A stretch of DNA of 64,000 bases from Lytechinus variegatus (Eukaryota; Echinodermata; Echinoidea; Temnopleuroida; Toxopneustidae), in contig NC_054746.1 in NCBI RefSeq assembly GCF_018143015.1, positions 29,353,129 through 29,417,128 of the forward strand. The letters are read 5' to 3'. This document shows positions 23,946 to 35,476 of the stretch, piece by piece. The first letter of the stretch is position 1. Every line of letters starts with the position of its first letter. The notes beneath the pieces are model-generated. The model made no database searches. It was not told the DNA's origin and saw only the letters and a program-made list of their open reading frames with translations. Made by a program: the position numbers and the translations under genes.

Positions 23946-24188
23946 AATTGTTATTTAATGAAGATTTTAAGAAATTATCTAACTAGTCATGCTAGTAGCC
24001 GATTGGTTAGCTGTTGTGCCCTTTTTCACGAACAATCATTTAGCACGCGCGATATTTAATTTCTCTATTTGTATTAAAATGTTTATTCCTCGAAGAAGTT
24101 TAAATTGGTAGGACCTACTAATATAATAGGTGGACGGTTGACTAATCTATATTAATACGTCATATAATCGTCACCAATGGTTTGACGT
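23946..24188. other. Spacer before the nested element stack
   Basis: AT-rich, no gene seen. Together with sequence from 31669 onward it forms the pre-insertion target of the outer hAT-like element. Confidence 0.4.
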
Positions 24189-24225
24189 ATATGGATCAGT
24201 GTTGTAGTGCCTAGCTTGATGCCCG

Positions 24226-24380
24226 GCCTTGGCCTTAAGGCGCCTTAAGGCCTATTTTTTCAAAGCCTTGGCCTTGAACATTCAAGCCTTGGCCTTGAGA
24301 GGGCCTTGGCCTTGGCCTTGAGGATTTTGAGCCTTGAAATTTCAAGGCATTTTCAAGGCATTTTCAAGGCTTTTTCAAGG
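24226..24380. repeat. Subterminal CCTTGG / TTTCAAGGCA array, left end of hAT-1
   Basis: Repeated GCCTTGGCCTTG units followed by repeated TTTTCAAGGCATTTTCAAGG. A related array lies at the other end of the same element (about 31527-31655). Such subterminal motif clusters are known transposase-binding regions in hAT elements; that role here is inferred. Confidence 0.7.
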
Positions 24381-24653
24381 CATTTTGCATTTTGTACTTT
24401 CATTTGTTTTATAAAAGTAATTATAAATGTTTCAATTGTTCTGTACATCGAATGACACTAAATACTACCAGTCAGCAGCAGCAGAAGCAGTAAGTGTACT
24501 TAGCAGTGCTATCAATTGCAATTATCATCACATAATTATGTAACAAAGAGAAGTGATGAAAATTAATATTATTTATTGGTAATATGATGTAATCGTGACT
24601 AATAAGGATAATGACAATATCAATAATAATGATAATAATTATGATTAGGATTA

Positions 24654-24878
24654 GGCACGTGCCCCCCCCAATCGGCTGACAAAAAAAGGAGGAAAAGAGG
24701 GAGAAAGGAAGAGAAACGTAGTGGGAAAGAGTTATGTTACATTACATAAGAAACATTTTTTTCATATAAATGAAACATAATTGGCTCAGGGCATATATGT
24801 CTTCATTGTTCCTGGTGCTCCCATTGTCTGTTTACCGAGATATATAATCCTGTTATACTAAAACCTCCCGTTTTCAAG
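24654..24878. mobile_element. hAT-2 copy A, left part
   Basis: Matches the interior of the intact hAT-2 copy from GGCACGTGCCCCCC through CAATCGGCTGAC to CCTCCCGTTTTCAAG. The first part of the element, with its terminal repeat, is missing. It stops exactly where the LINE begins and resumes at about 29931. Confidence 0.75.
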
Positions 24879-27392
24879 CTGTCTTGGAGCTTACACATAA
24901 GATACACAAAAAAAAAACACCAAGACTTCCATGGATTTCCAAATCAATTTTACGTTCAATTAACAGAAAAAATAATTTGTACTATAAATTTAAGACAAAA
25001 GGTTCCGAACGAGCCAAAATTAAGTATTCTAGATACAAAAATATTTTGACTAAAACAATACGACTAGCAAAGAAAAAATACTTCACGAAACAATTACATT
25101 TATATAAGAACGACATGCAAGGTACATGGAAGATTTTAAAACAAGCCATGAATTTATCAAATAACAAAACAAGCATAACTAAAATAAGGGATAATGATCA
25201 AATTGTTGAAGACTCTGAAATTATTGCCAATATTTTTAACAACTATTTTTCCTCTATAGGGGTAAACTTAGCTCATAAAGTCCCTCCTTCGAACAAGCAT
25301 TTTTCTGATTATCTGGGCATACCTAATACAAATTCTATATTCTTTACACCTGTTGTTGAACAAGAAATTATCGATATTGTGTCTAGTTTGGATAACAAAA
25401 AAAGTCCTGGCTATGATGATATCAACAACTTTATTTTGAAGGGTGTAATTTCCTCTATTGTTAATCCTTTGGTGTATATTTTTAACCTTTCATTGCAAAA
25501 TGGTCAAGTCCCCGACAACATGAAAATAGGTAAAATAATACCTCTTTTCAAAAAAGATGATAAGCTTAATGTCAATAATTACAGACCTATTTCCTTACTA
25601 TCCTCCATGTCAAAAATTTTAGAAAAGGTCGTTTACGATAGAACTATTAACTTTTTGAAAGCACACAATATTTTCTCCGATTACCAGTTTGGTTTTAGAA
25701 AAAAACATAATACTGAACATGCCTTATTAAATTTCATTGACAAAGTGGCACATGCTCTCGACAACTCTTCACACATGGTTGGTATCTTCCTGGACTTCTC
25801 CAAGGCCTTCGACACAATCAATCACAATATATTATTACATAAACTCGCTCACCATGGGGTGCGTGGGAAGGCCTTGGAGTGGTTCAGGAGTTACTTATCC
25901 AATAGACGTCAGTACGTAACATTAAATGGCTATACATCCAATATGCAAAATATAAATTGCGGAGTCCCACAGGGCAGTCTGTTAGGTCCTTTATTATTTA
26001 TCATTTATATTAATGATTTTTGTAATTCATCCGATATTCTTTCGTTCATATTTTTTGCCGACGATTCAAATCTTTTTTATTCTCATAAAAATCCAAAACA
26101 CTACTAGATATAGTAAATTCTGAGCTAGAAAAGGTTACTCAGTGGATAAGAGCTAACAAACTATCCCTTAATCTAAAAAAAAACCCAAATACATGTTATT
26201 TAGTAATACTATAGACACACTGCCGGCAAACATTATGTTTGATGATACCCCTTTAGAAGTTGTTTCGTTCATAAAGTTCTTAGGCATAACTGTCGATAAT
26301 AAACTTTCGTGGAAATATCACATTGAAAATATTTGCAAAGCGATTTCACGCAACATCGGCATAATAAATAAACTGAAATTTCATTTTCCTCCACAAACCT
26401 TATTAATGCTTTATTCTTCTTTAATCTTACCGTATTTGAACTACGGCATTCTTGTTTGGGGCAATACCCACCAAGTTTTATTAAACAGACTTCTTTTATT
26501 ACAAAAGAAGTCTCTCCGTATAATTAACCATTCTTCATTTCTTTCACATACAGATCCATTGTTTGCCGAAAACAAGCTGCTAAAAATAAATGATCTATAT
26601 CTGTTTCACTTAGGCCAATTTATGTATAAATATAATAACAATTCACTTCCTCACGTATTTGATTCAATGTTCCCTCAAAATCGTTCAATTCATCATTACC
26701 CTACAAGACAGTCTAATGAGTTTCATTTACCTCTTTTAAGAACATTATTAGCTAAAAAAACATTTATATACGATGGCCCGAGATTCTGGAACTCCCTTAG
26801 TGAAGATATAATTAGAAGCCCATCCCTTTGTTCTTTTAAAATGAAACTTAAAAATAATTTTCTGAAATCATACAGGTCATCATTTACTCAGTTTTAAATA
26901 ATTTTATCATTAAATTCACCATTTCATGCCTTCTTAACTTATATTTTTGGTATAATTATCCGCGCGTTGAAGTCCTGCTGTATTATCTCTGTTATCTTTC
27001 TTTATCTCTTTTCATTTTTATTTTCATATCCTTTGTGTGTGCTTCAATTGTTTGATTGTTTCTTGTTCTTTGTTCTGCTGTTCTCTGTTTTGTAAACTTG
27101 TCTGTCTTCGTAGGCAATTCTAAAATAATTATTTAGAGGGGTCCACACAATACAAGCACTGCTTTTTAGTGGATCCCTCCATTTTCACAGAATTTTTATT
27201 TTAAAATGGTTATGATATTTGCTTATATATATTCTGTTTTGCTTTACTTCGTTTTATAGATAAATATCAAATACTGTACATGCCTGAATTTATTTTATCT
27301 GTATAAGTTCATTGTAACTATTTTGATCACATTACTTTGTTCTTCTGTTGAAAATGAAAAATAATAAATTGAAATTGAAATTGAAATTGAAA
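24879..27392 (+). mobile_element. CR1-like non-LTR retrotransposon copy 1, 5'-truncated
   Basis: Begins inside ORF2 and runs through RT and the C-terminal region to a 3' end made of repeated GAAATT units (27366-27391). A 3' end built from short tandem units is usual for CR1/L2-group LINEs. It is inserted in hAT-2 copy A. The endonuclease region is absent because of 5' truncation. Confidence 0.85.
24884..26897 (+). pseudogene. CR1-like ORF2 (reverse transcriptase), two frameshifts
   Basis: The first frame (24884-26107) shows RLPWISKSILRSINRKNNLY (linker after the endonuclease), KKSPGYDDI, IIPLFKKDDKLNVNNYRPIS and GIFLDFSKAFDTINHNIL (motif A), then GVPQGSLLGPLLF (motif B) and FFADDSN (motif C, Asp pair kept). 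The frame breaks near 26095 and again in an A run at about 26177. It continues to 26897 with the C-terminal blocks (SLILPYLNYGILVWG, RIINHSSFLSHTDPLF and FIYDGPRFWNSL). The catalytic centre is intact but the ORF is broken and lacks its endonuclease. The first codon is only where the truncated frame opens (TTG), not a real start. Confidence 0.9.
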
Positions 27393-27502
27393 CTCTATTA
27401 ATAACAAAGAACATACTCTAGCAATATTTATTGATCTCTCTAAAGCCTTTGATGACCACTCTATTCTGTTAAAAAAAACTAGATTACCATGGAATAAGGG
27501 GC

Positions 27503-28011
27503 TTGCCACTCAAATGGATCACAGATTATTTAACCGATCGAGAACAAATTACTATATTTAACAAATGTGAGTCAAGCTCCAGGACAGTGAGATATGGAGT
27601 GCCCCAGGGTTCAGTCCTCGGCCCACTCCTTTTTCTGTTATTTATAAACGATTTACCCCAATGTTCAAATATGCTAAATTTTGTGCTATTTGCTGATGAC
27701 ACGAGTGTCTCTATGTCCGGTAGTAATATTGATATTCTGTTCAGAGATATGAATTTACAGCTTAAAAAGATCAATGAGTGGATGTCAGTCAATAATCTAA
27801 TTGTGAATACTTCAAAAACCAATTATATGTTGTTTAGTACATGCAGCCATAAGATAGACAACTTAAAATTATACTATAATAGCTTTGAAATTACTCAACT
27901 TCACAATGTAAAATTTTTAGGTATTTATTTGGATGACAATTTATCTTGGAACTTTCATATTAAACAGGTCTGTAATAAGATTGCTAAAAAGATTGGGGTA
28001 ATAGCTAAACT
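27503..28011 (+). pseudogene. RT domain part of CR1-like copy 2
   Basis: Motifs: LKWITDYLTDREQITIFN, YGVPQGSVLGPLLFLLFIND (motif B), VLFADDTSVSM (motif C), INEWMSVNNLIVNTSKTNYM and FLGIYLDDNLSWNFHIK. A frameshift near 27475 separates it from motif A upstream. After 28011 the frame runs into the inserted element. Confidence 0.85.
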
Positions 28012-29179
28012 CAGTGGCGTAACTACGGGGGGGGGCATGGGGGGCACGTGCCCCCCCCCAATCGGCTGACCAAAAAAAAAAAAAACGGGGAAAAGGAGAA
28101 AAAGAGGGAGAAAGGAAGATAAACGTAGTAGGAAAAAAAGATATTGTTGTTCATTATGTTATATTATATCGTAATTATGTTATGTTATATTACATTATTA
28201 CATAAGAAACATTTTTTTCATAACTTTACGAAATATAATTTGCTCAGGGCCTATGTCTTCATTGTTCCTGGTGCTCGCATTGTCTGTTTAACGAGATATA
28301 TAACCCTGTTATACTAAATCCTCCCGTTTTCAAGTCAATATACAACATACTGCCAAATATATTTCCTCGCACTTCGAGTTATTATTGTTTTATGTACAAT
28401 AGTATGCTTCTTTTTCATGACTACTTAAAGTGATTGGCCCATTTTAAGGTCTTGATATAAAATATTTCCTTCGCAGTAGTGGATTGGTGAAAAATGTCTG
28501 CTCTCCATGAATTCCTAGAATCAGTCCTTAAAATGTCCCTTTTTCTGATCTGAATATCAAAAATTTTCAGCTCGCGCTTCGCGCTCGCATCATATGGTAA
28601 GTGAACTATGCATGGTCTTCGTGAATTCCTACAAACAATGCCCCTCTTCAGGTCTGAATTTCCTAAATTTTCAGCTCGCGCTTCGCGCTCGCAAGATTTG
28701 ATTAGTGAGATGGGTATGTTAATCATGATTACAAGTGCATTATGTGCATGTTTAGATGTAATTCTAACAAAATCAGCAAGCGCTTATTGGCACTCGCATT
28801 AGATGACTATGGTGAGATGTGTATACTCTTAATGGATTCCTAAAATATAGTCCTTAAAATCTTCCTGTTTGGGGTCAATATTTTCAAAAATTTCGGCTCG
28901 CGCTTCGCGCTCGCATTATTTAGTGAGACAGGTACGTATCATGATTACAAAAGATTAATTATAGTGTCCCTTTTTAGGTCTGAATATCAAAAATTTTAAG
29001 CTCGCGCTTCGCGCTCGCATTATTTGACCAATGAAATACATATCCGTTTAATGGCACTGTCCTTAAAGTGACTCTATTAGGTCAGTATACCTGGCAACTG
29101 GGCGCGCTTCGCGCGCTCACTAGTGACTCAAAATTTTTGCTGGTGCCCCCCCAATGCCATGACCCACGGTACGCCACTG
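28012..29179. mobile_element. hAT-2 copy B, complete non-autonomous element, 1168 bp
   Basis: Perfect 10-bp terminal inverted repeats CAGTGGCGTA and TACGCCACTG, flanked by the 8-bp direct repeat GCTAAACT (28004-28011 and 29180-29187). Near the left end a G run faces a C run around GGCACGTGCC. The right half has six GC-rich cores (four of them AGCTCGCGCTTCGCGCTCGC-like) spaced about 104 bp apart. No transposase. It sits inside the reverse-transcriptase ORF of the second CR1-like LINE and is the youngest insertion of the stack. Confidence 0.92.
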
Positions 29180-29187
29180 GCTAAACT

Positions 29188-29704
29188 TAATTTTTTGCCA
29201 AGTTCAGTTCTAAAAATGTTATATCATGCTTTTATCACATCTACCATTAACTATGGTGTGATTGCATGGGGATTTACAACTAAAAGAAATATACAGAAAA
29301 TTTTTACTTTACAAAAACGAGCAATCCGTCTAATAACTCATTCCAATTACCTCTCTGAAAGTGCACCTCTTTTCAAACGAAACAATATCTTACCGATTCA
29401 GAATATCATATCATTACAGACCTGTTTATTCATGTACCAATGCCACAACCATATGTTACCTAAGTCTCTTCAAGATTATTTTAAAATGAATAATTTATAT
29501 CACTCATATCAAACTAGAAATTGTAACAGTTATCACCCTCCTTTGCCACGCATAGCTTTAACTAGACGATCTGTTTTTTATTTTGGACCACTCCTTTGGA
29601 ACTCATTACCGAATTCTGCTAAATTATCAAAATCTTTAAATCAATTTAAACGTGCATGTCTTCGAAACAAAACACTTTTAAACACGGCTTTCCATTTATT
29701 GTAA
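29188..29704 (+). pseudogene. C-terminal part of CR1-like copy 2 ORF2
   Basis: Continues the ORF after the hAT-2 insertion: LPSSVLKMLYHAFITSTINY, GVIAWGFTTKRN, IFTLQKRAIRLITHSNYLSE and FYFGPLLWNSLPNSAKLSKS, ending at TAA near 29704. These blocks match copy 1 and other CR1-like ORF2 ends. Confidence 0.85.
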
Positions 29705-29930
29705 TGATTTGTTTTCACCCCCCCCCCTTCTCTTAGACGTATTTGTAATTATGTTATGATTATATTGTTTGTTTACTTTACATGTATTAATATGACTTAT
29801 TCTATACTTTAGGGGCCAATTTATACAAGCAGTTATGCTTTCTTTGACCCCTCCACGTGTAATATATCTTTTAATGTCAATGATTTGTACATACGTATAT
29901 TTTTAATTGTGGAAAAATTTGAATTGAATA

Positions 29931-30337
29931 TGCACCAAACTACCAAATATATTTCCTCGCATTTCGAGTTATTATTTTACATGTACAATAATAGTATGCT
30001 TCTTTTTCATGAATACTTTAAGTGATTGTCCCATTTTAAGGTCTTAATATAAAACATTTCCTGTCCGTGCTTACGTCTGCTCTCCATCAATTCCTAGAAT
30101 GAGTCCTTAAAATGTTCCTTTTTCTGTTTTCTGATCTGAATAGCAAAAATTTTCAGCTCGCGCTTCGCGCTCGCATTATTTGACTAGTGAGATACATGTC
30201 CGTTTATTGGCACTGCCAATATAAATCTATCTCTATTAGGTCAGTATACCTGGCAACTGGGCGCGCTTCGCGAGCTCACTAGGCAGTTCCAAGTTTTTGC
30301 TGGTGCCCCCAATGCCGTGACCCACGGTACGCCACTG
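29931..30337. mobile_element. hAT-2 copy A, right part
   Basis: Resumes the sequence interrupted at 24878 (TACCAAATATATTTCCTCGC) and ends with TACGCCACTG at 30337, the same terminal repeat as copy B. It has lost some of the internal GC-rich modules; one remains at about 30157. Confidence 0.75.
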
Positions 30338-31526
30338 ATTATAGTGATTTTATGACAGGAATAATTCTGACAGATCTGACTGCAAGTTTGACAACAATTT
30401 TCATACTTAAAAATAGCTTACTCTAAAGAATGATAACAAGGTTGATTTCTATTCCATTGGGTTTTCCTTGTATTATTTTCTTTTACCAACGAGAATGTTT
30501 TAAGTCTTAACGATATTCTGAAAAGATTCGGTAAACTTGAACACAAACTTCCAAATGGGCTATGGCATCAATGGCATGATGAGCAAAAAAATTTTTGAGG
30601 GACCAAGCATGGCATACAGAGCAAAATTTTAGGTTTCAAAATCAAATTTTGGATTGTGCTTGCATAAATTATTGTTAAGTAAGGTTCGCATTCAATTTAC
30701 ACAAAAAAATGCTTAGAATGTCTAGTTTTTAGGTCGGAATATTACAATTTTTTTTAGCTCGCGCTTTGCGCTCGCATTATTTGATTGTTATGTATCCTAT
30801 TTATGAGTCACTAAATGCAGTCCAGAACAGCTTCCTTTTCTGGTCAGTAAAAATTTCAGCTTGTGTTTTGTGCTCGCGTTAATTTGTTTAGTAAGATGCA
30901 CACCTTTTCATGATTACAAAAACAGTCGAAATATTTAAATTTCATTTCTTATTAATCTTATTACAACATCTCGCAATGATGCCCTTTTAACAGTGATTAG
31001 CACCATAATTGACCCAAAATCGAGTTTTACAACTTCAAAATTGATTTTTTTTTTCAAAACCACTTGCTTGCTATGCTTTCTATAGCGGGAAATTAAAGCC
31101 TAAATCAAAATATCTGTCTTATCAATTAGATATCACTTAAAAAAGCTTTGCTGAACTGCACCAAAATTCTCATTTTGACTTATATTGTAAGTGCATTTTT
31201 GGCTTTGACCTCCCCCCCCCAAAAAAAAAATACATTCTGCCTCCCCTGTACCAAGTAGAGGAGAAAGACATATGTTGAGAATGGGCATGCCAGGATCAGA
31301 TCACCTTGGTAATAATAATTATTGCAATGTGAATCGCCTAGAACAATAATCAAATGTTTTTATGTCTAAATCTACATGATCTATCATGAAATTATTTTCG
31401 TTTTAAATGTACAAGGGTCAAAAATTTTGCTCGCTCACACCTTTTATACATTTGGTCCTGTGTGTCATGTATGCCGCCTAAGCAATGTTGTCTAATTTTT
31501 TTCTCCATATATTGTACAATTGAAAT
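30338..31526. repeat. hAT-1 interior with further hAT-2-like module remnants
   Basis: Non-coding. GC-rich cores related to those of hAT-2 remain at about 30757 (AGCTCGCGCTTTGCGCTCGC) and 30858, and a C-run/A-run block lies at 31211-31229. No gene seen. Confidence 0.5.
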
Positions 31527-31676
31527 GCCTTGGCCTTGAGGTTTTCAGGCCTTGGCCTTGGCCTTGGGTTTCCATGCCTTGGCCTCAGCCTTGGTTATTG
31601 AAGCCTTGGCCTTGGGTATTAAAGCCTTGGCCTTGGCCTTGGGGGTTTGAGCCTTGACTACAACACTGATATGGAT

Positions 31677-31921
31677 CGCCTTTGCCGACGACGTCCTACT
31701 TACGAAAGCGACTGGCGCGTATATAATCTGGAGAGATTGAAGAGCGCCATCATATTCAACAACAACAACAACAATCTAGCTCTTCGAGCAGCTATCCGAA
31801 GTATATACATGTACTAGACCAAGAGGTATATAGTATACATCTCTATGGTGCGTTGAGTGTGGGAGGGGAGGCCGGAAGGAATTTTGGGGAAAGTCCCATC
31901 TAAAAAGAAGGAAGGAAGGAA

Positions 31922-31967
<46 letters not shown>

Positions 31968-32259
31968 AAAAAAAAAAAACCGAGTATACTCAAACTATAT
32001 AGGCCTACCTGGTACACGAAGTTTACACAAAACTCGCTCCCTATGCGATTTCGGTAAGAAAAAAAGACTGGTTCAAATCTCTATATCATTATAACCTAAT
32101 TTTGAAAAATCTTGCATGGGGTCATTCCCCAATCAACACCTACGCTTGGAACCGTTCCCACTAGTCCTACCTATATGCACGAACAAACCTGTGTATCATT
32201 TGTTTTATAGAATGCGGGTGGAGATTTGGGGCGAAAATATTTTGTTTACAACCATATTA
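31677..32259. repeat. Spacer with a purine microsatellite
   Basis: A (GGAA)n then (GAAA)n tract occupies about 31903-31978 and explains the Lys/Glu- and Phe/Ser-rich frames on the two strands. The rest shows no gene. Confidence 0.7.
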
Positions 32260-32362
32260 CCGACGCATGGCTACTAAATCATGCATCCGGTAAATTTGCC
32301 ATTTATAATTATCATTAATTATTATCTATAATTTACCGGATGCACGGCAGGCCATGAGTCGG
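32260..32362. repeat. Hairpin-forming inverted repeat, 103 bp
   Basis: Arms CCGACGCATGGC ... GCATCCGGTAAATT and AATTTACCGGATGC ... GCCATGAGTCGG pair around an AT-rich loop. Probably a tiny foldback element; a microRNA-like precursor cannot be excluded from sequence alone. Confidence 0.45.
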
Positions 32363-33394
32363 TCGTCATGCATGGTTGCCATTTAATGATAACGACCAAT
32401 ATACTTAGTAGTGGAACGACTGCAAACTCAAAAATATTGAAAGAAATATACAGGGTTTGAATCACTCATGCGTGAAACCTTTCAAGCTCACTCTCTGCGC
32501 TCGCTCTCATTTCCCGTTTCCCATTGTATAATGATAAATGTAAAAACCCTGTTTCCTGATCTTATAAAGAGATTAATTTGACAATTTAGTGATAGCGGTT
32601 TTTATATAAATGATTTTTCAAAAATGACCGCTGGAAATGTCTGAATTCTGGAACTGCCTTGACAGGCACGTATCCAGCATCAGATGCTACGAAGCATTTC
32701 AGGGACCCAATCATCTGAGTACAACAGTGACTCTATTGTGCTTGTGCATGGGCCCATACATTTTCTTTGCCATAGTTGATGCTGGATACGCTAGTGCGGG
32801 GGCTTTGTTCCCTGGACCCCACCCGCCGCGGACTTCGCGCTACGCGGAGAAGACAAAGAAGGGAAGCAAGAAAGAGGGGGGGGGGGGAAATTACAGGTAA
32901 AGATTAAGGTAAGATTGAAAATAAAAGTGAATGAAATAAGGGGTGGAAGATAATTTGAAAATAGATCTTAAAATTGAAAAATGGGTTCATTATGAAACAA
33001 AGTACAAACTTCGCTCGCTCAAAACTTTTGCTGTGGTGCACCCCATGCAGAGCACAGACCCACCGTACGCCACTATACGTATTCTCTTCATGAATTATAA
33101 CAAAGGGTCCTTAAAGTGTCCCCATTTTCAAATCAGTTAATTTCAGCTCGAGCTCAACATTCATACTAGTTGCTTATTATCAATATTGCTGACAATATAC
33201 TTAACAGAAATCGCTCCAAAACTCAACTCGCCTCTCGCGCTAGCTTTAGTCAATTTAGTCAGATCTATTGTACTATACGTATATCTTCTTCACAATTTTC
33301 TGAAATGTGAAAAGGTTCTCCATCGGATCAGAATGTCCGAAATTTGAACCCGCCCTTTGCACTTGTATTAATTCGTTATTACATTACACATATC
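32363..33394. repeat. DNA-transposon fragments
   Basis: A foldback pair GTATCCAGCATCA / TGATGCTGGATAC lies at about 32663-32794, followed by a G run near 32877 and a hAT-2-like right end (ACCGTACGCCACTAT) at about 33062. Weak GC-rich module remnants follow. No gene recognised. Confidence 0.45.
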
Positions 33395-33628
33395 TTACTT
33401 ATATTTAATATACCTTGTATAAACTGGGGTGGAACGGAGTTCATGGACCCTATCTGAAAGGCTATGTTTGGTTAACATGTTGGAGATAAAATCACATATA
33501 ACAATAACATTGTTTGTAAAAGAAAATACTTGATCTAAGCTTGCTTCTAGGCTTTCAAAGAATGATAGAGAACAATCCGGTTTACGATATACGGAAAAAT
33601 GGAAGTCGATGTCGAAATTCCACTTCAA
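33395..33628 (-). pseudogene. Decayed LINE endonuclease fragment
   Basis: The minus frame reads YRKPDCSLSFFESLEASLDQ then VFSFTNNVIVICDFISNMLT, a damaged version of the YRPPN...GDFN pattern of LINE endonucleases, with Cys in place of Gly before DF. Only about 78 codons remain. Confidence 0.5.
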
Positions 33629-33859
33629 ACCACATTACTTCCAAATCGTCTTTTTCGAAATCACCTCTTCTAACATAATAAAATATTCTACATTATTTTT
33701 TTATGTAACATTCACAGTGAAACTGGCACATGGTTGAATAAATAGTCATGAAAATGAGACGAAGAAATTGGTATCTTTCCTTGTTGATATCTTACCGATA
33801 TCAACAAAATAGTTATTGAATGTAAACTTTTACGTTTTTAAATAAGTTTTCGTAATATA

Positions 33860-34690
33860 TTTTTTTACGTTGTCCAATGATACCAGTTAAAATATCGTTG
33901 CACCCAACATAAATTTTGTCACGATTTGAAATGTCACCCTTCTTCAGATAATGACACGAAAGTTTGTGTTTTCTTTATAGATTTGCTAATACCGTTTGTG
34001 ATCCAAGGTTCATCATAATCTTTTACCTTTCCTTACAGTGAAAAAAATAGCACGTTGTTTATAAGCATGTCACTCTAACAACAGGGTGTTTAAACAGTTG
34101 TTTAAAAAGTCTAAACATTTGTATTAAAAGTTTTAACAGTAGTTGCTAGAGTGACGGGCTTAAACAACGTGCTTAGAATTTTAAACAGCGTTTTTACAGT
34201 GCTCTTTATAGAAAACATTCAAAATATAAATGATTAAGTTTGTGAATGAATAGCCTAAATAGTTCATAAGATGCATTAACATAATGTTTGACAATAAACG
34301 ACTGACCAGTCAATCAAGTGCAGTTTACTTTTAAATTAGTTTATTTTCTCACTTGTGAAAACGGGTGATTTACCACAAAAGGTGGATTAATAGGAATAGA
34401 TGAATCATCTTTTTAACAAAAAATCGGAAATTATCTGAGACATCAGAATATATTATACCACAGTTTTATGCAGAATTTATATCATCCACCAAGGTTGCAG
34501 AACGTAGAGTTACAGTGTTGGTTTACGTTGGAATTAACCATATGAACAGGGTATCAAAAAATGATTAGTCTTATAATTTATATCATACTTTAGTAAATTC
34601 ATGTTAAAATCACCTAACAGGTATATTTCGTTATTAAGTGGATTAATATTAACTAAAATACGTGACAGTGTTTCTTCAAACATGACATCA
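33860..34690 (-). pseudogene. Decayed CR1-like LINE, endonuclease and linker
   Basis: On the minus strand, FEETLSRILVNINPLNNEIY then LLGDFNMNLLKYDIN (GDFN motif, about 34680-34555) is followed after frameshifts by TLVDDI and SDVSDNFPIF (end of the endonuclease, about 34480-34415). Beyond a 166-bp hairpin element it continues with EPWITNGISKSIKK (about 34010-33970), the usual segment between endonuclease and RT. Heavily frameshifted and inactive. Confidence 0.6.
34036..34201. mobile_element. 166-bp foldback MITE inside a LINE relic
   Basis: Left CAGTGAAAA ... AGCACGTTGTTT ... GTCACTCTA and right TAGAGTGAC ... AAACAACGTGCT ... TTTTTACAGTG are imperfect mirrors over nearly the whole length. Non-coding. 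Confidence 0.6.
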
Positions 34691-35476
34691 GCAGAGTAGA
34701 TGATAAATAAAACACGTCATACTGAGATATGATATCAATGTACGAAATATATGCTGCAATGAGAGTAGAAAAATAGAAATCTTACAAACTTAAACTAAAT
34801 TTTCCAGTTAAAATATAAACATTCAAGATCAAATATCGAAATTCGTCATAAAAATTTTCATGAAGGTATATCCCTCCAAAATCACATTCAGTAAAATCAA
34901 ATGCATTCATAAGATAAATATAGTTCAGATTCGTTTAAAGGAGACAAATCTTTAAGATTCCATAAATAGAGTCTGTATACAAGACAAATTTCAATCATGT
35001 TAATGGACTGACGTTCATATAGTATTTTAGAAGTCTCCATGTTCTGAATTAGCCGGAAACATAGTAGAAGTTTACAATTATGGGTAAAATATGACTGTAT
35101 CAATTATGAATAACCAGATCCAATGACTCTGTACATAAAATACAGGAAAAACAGCAATCCACAATCATCCCAATCCATCGATCATATAAATGTAGCAATC
35201 ATTTCGTTTTATAGCTCGTTTATGTTTTATGCATAGGTTTTTTTTTAAATGTAGATATTAAAGATGTGATCTTGATTGTATAGTCTATAATAATATCATA
35301 GCCAGACTAATTCTGGTCATAAAACCGCAAAAATAATACACAATGTTGGAATGTTATCGGACCGTTTTTTAATATGTTTTGTTAGTATTTCAATAATAAA
35401 ATTAATAACGAGAAAATGTATGTGTGTATGACAAAGTATATATGCGGTGTGGATTATATGAAAAATGTGAGCAGAG
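34691..35476. other. AT-rich stretch
   Basis: Possibly the decayed 5' part of the LINE on the minus strand; the 68-codon frame at 34897-35103 is not clearly recognisable. Nothing else seen. Confidence 0.3.

Larger units (their letters stand above)
27393..29925 (+). mobile_element. CR1-like non-LTR retrotransposon copy 2, split by hAT-2 copy B
   Basis: Begins directly after the tail of copy 1, in the middle of RT (AIFIDLSKAFD). It continues with GVPQGSVLGPLLF and FADDTS, and ends near 29925 with an AAATTTGAATTGAA-type tail. It is interrupted at 28011/29188 by a hAT-2 element; on either side the same frame is seen (28003-28011 ends and 29181 onward resumes). Confidence 0.85.
24197..31668. mobile_element. 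Outer hAT-like element (hAT-1) filled by later insertions
   Basis: Terminal inverted repeats CAGTGTTGTAGT (from 24197) and ACTACAACACTG (to 31668) are perfect over 12 bp. Both are flanked by the 8-bp direct repeat ATATGGAT (24189-24196 and 31669-31676), the target-duplication length of hAT transposons. Subterminal arrays of GCCTTGGCCTTG occur at both ends (24226-24380 and 31527-31655). No transposase is seen. Most of the 7.5 kb is younger inserted material; the element's own sequence is mainly at the two ends. Confidence 0.85.

Noticed and set aside
28569..29120. CRISPR-like array of regularly spaced repeats
   Set aside because: Spacing is about 104 bp and linkers are related to each other; this is the interior of a eukaryotic hAT-like element.
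31814..32057. Lys/Glu- and Phe/Ser-rich small proteins
   Set aside because: Explained fully by the (GGAA)n/(GAAA)n microsatellite.
33395..34690. One collinear LINE on the minus strand
   Set aside because: A second endonuclease-like piece (33395-33628) lies downstream of the linker motif, which is the wrong order for one element, so the pieces are listed separately.
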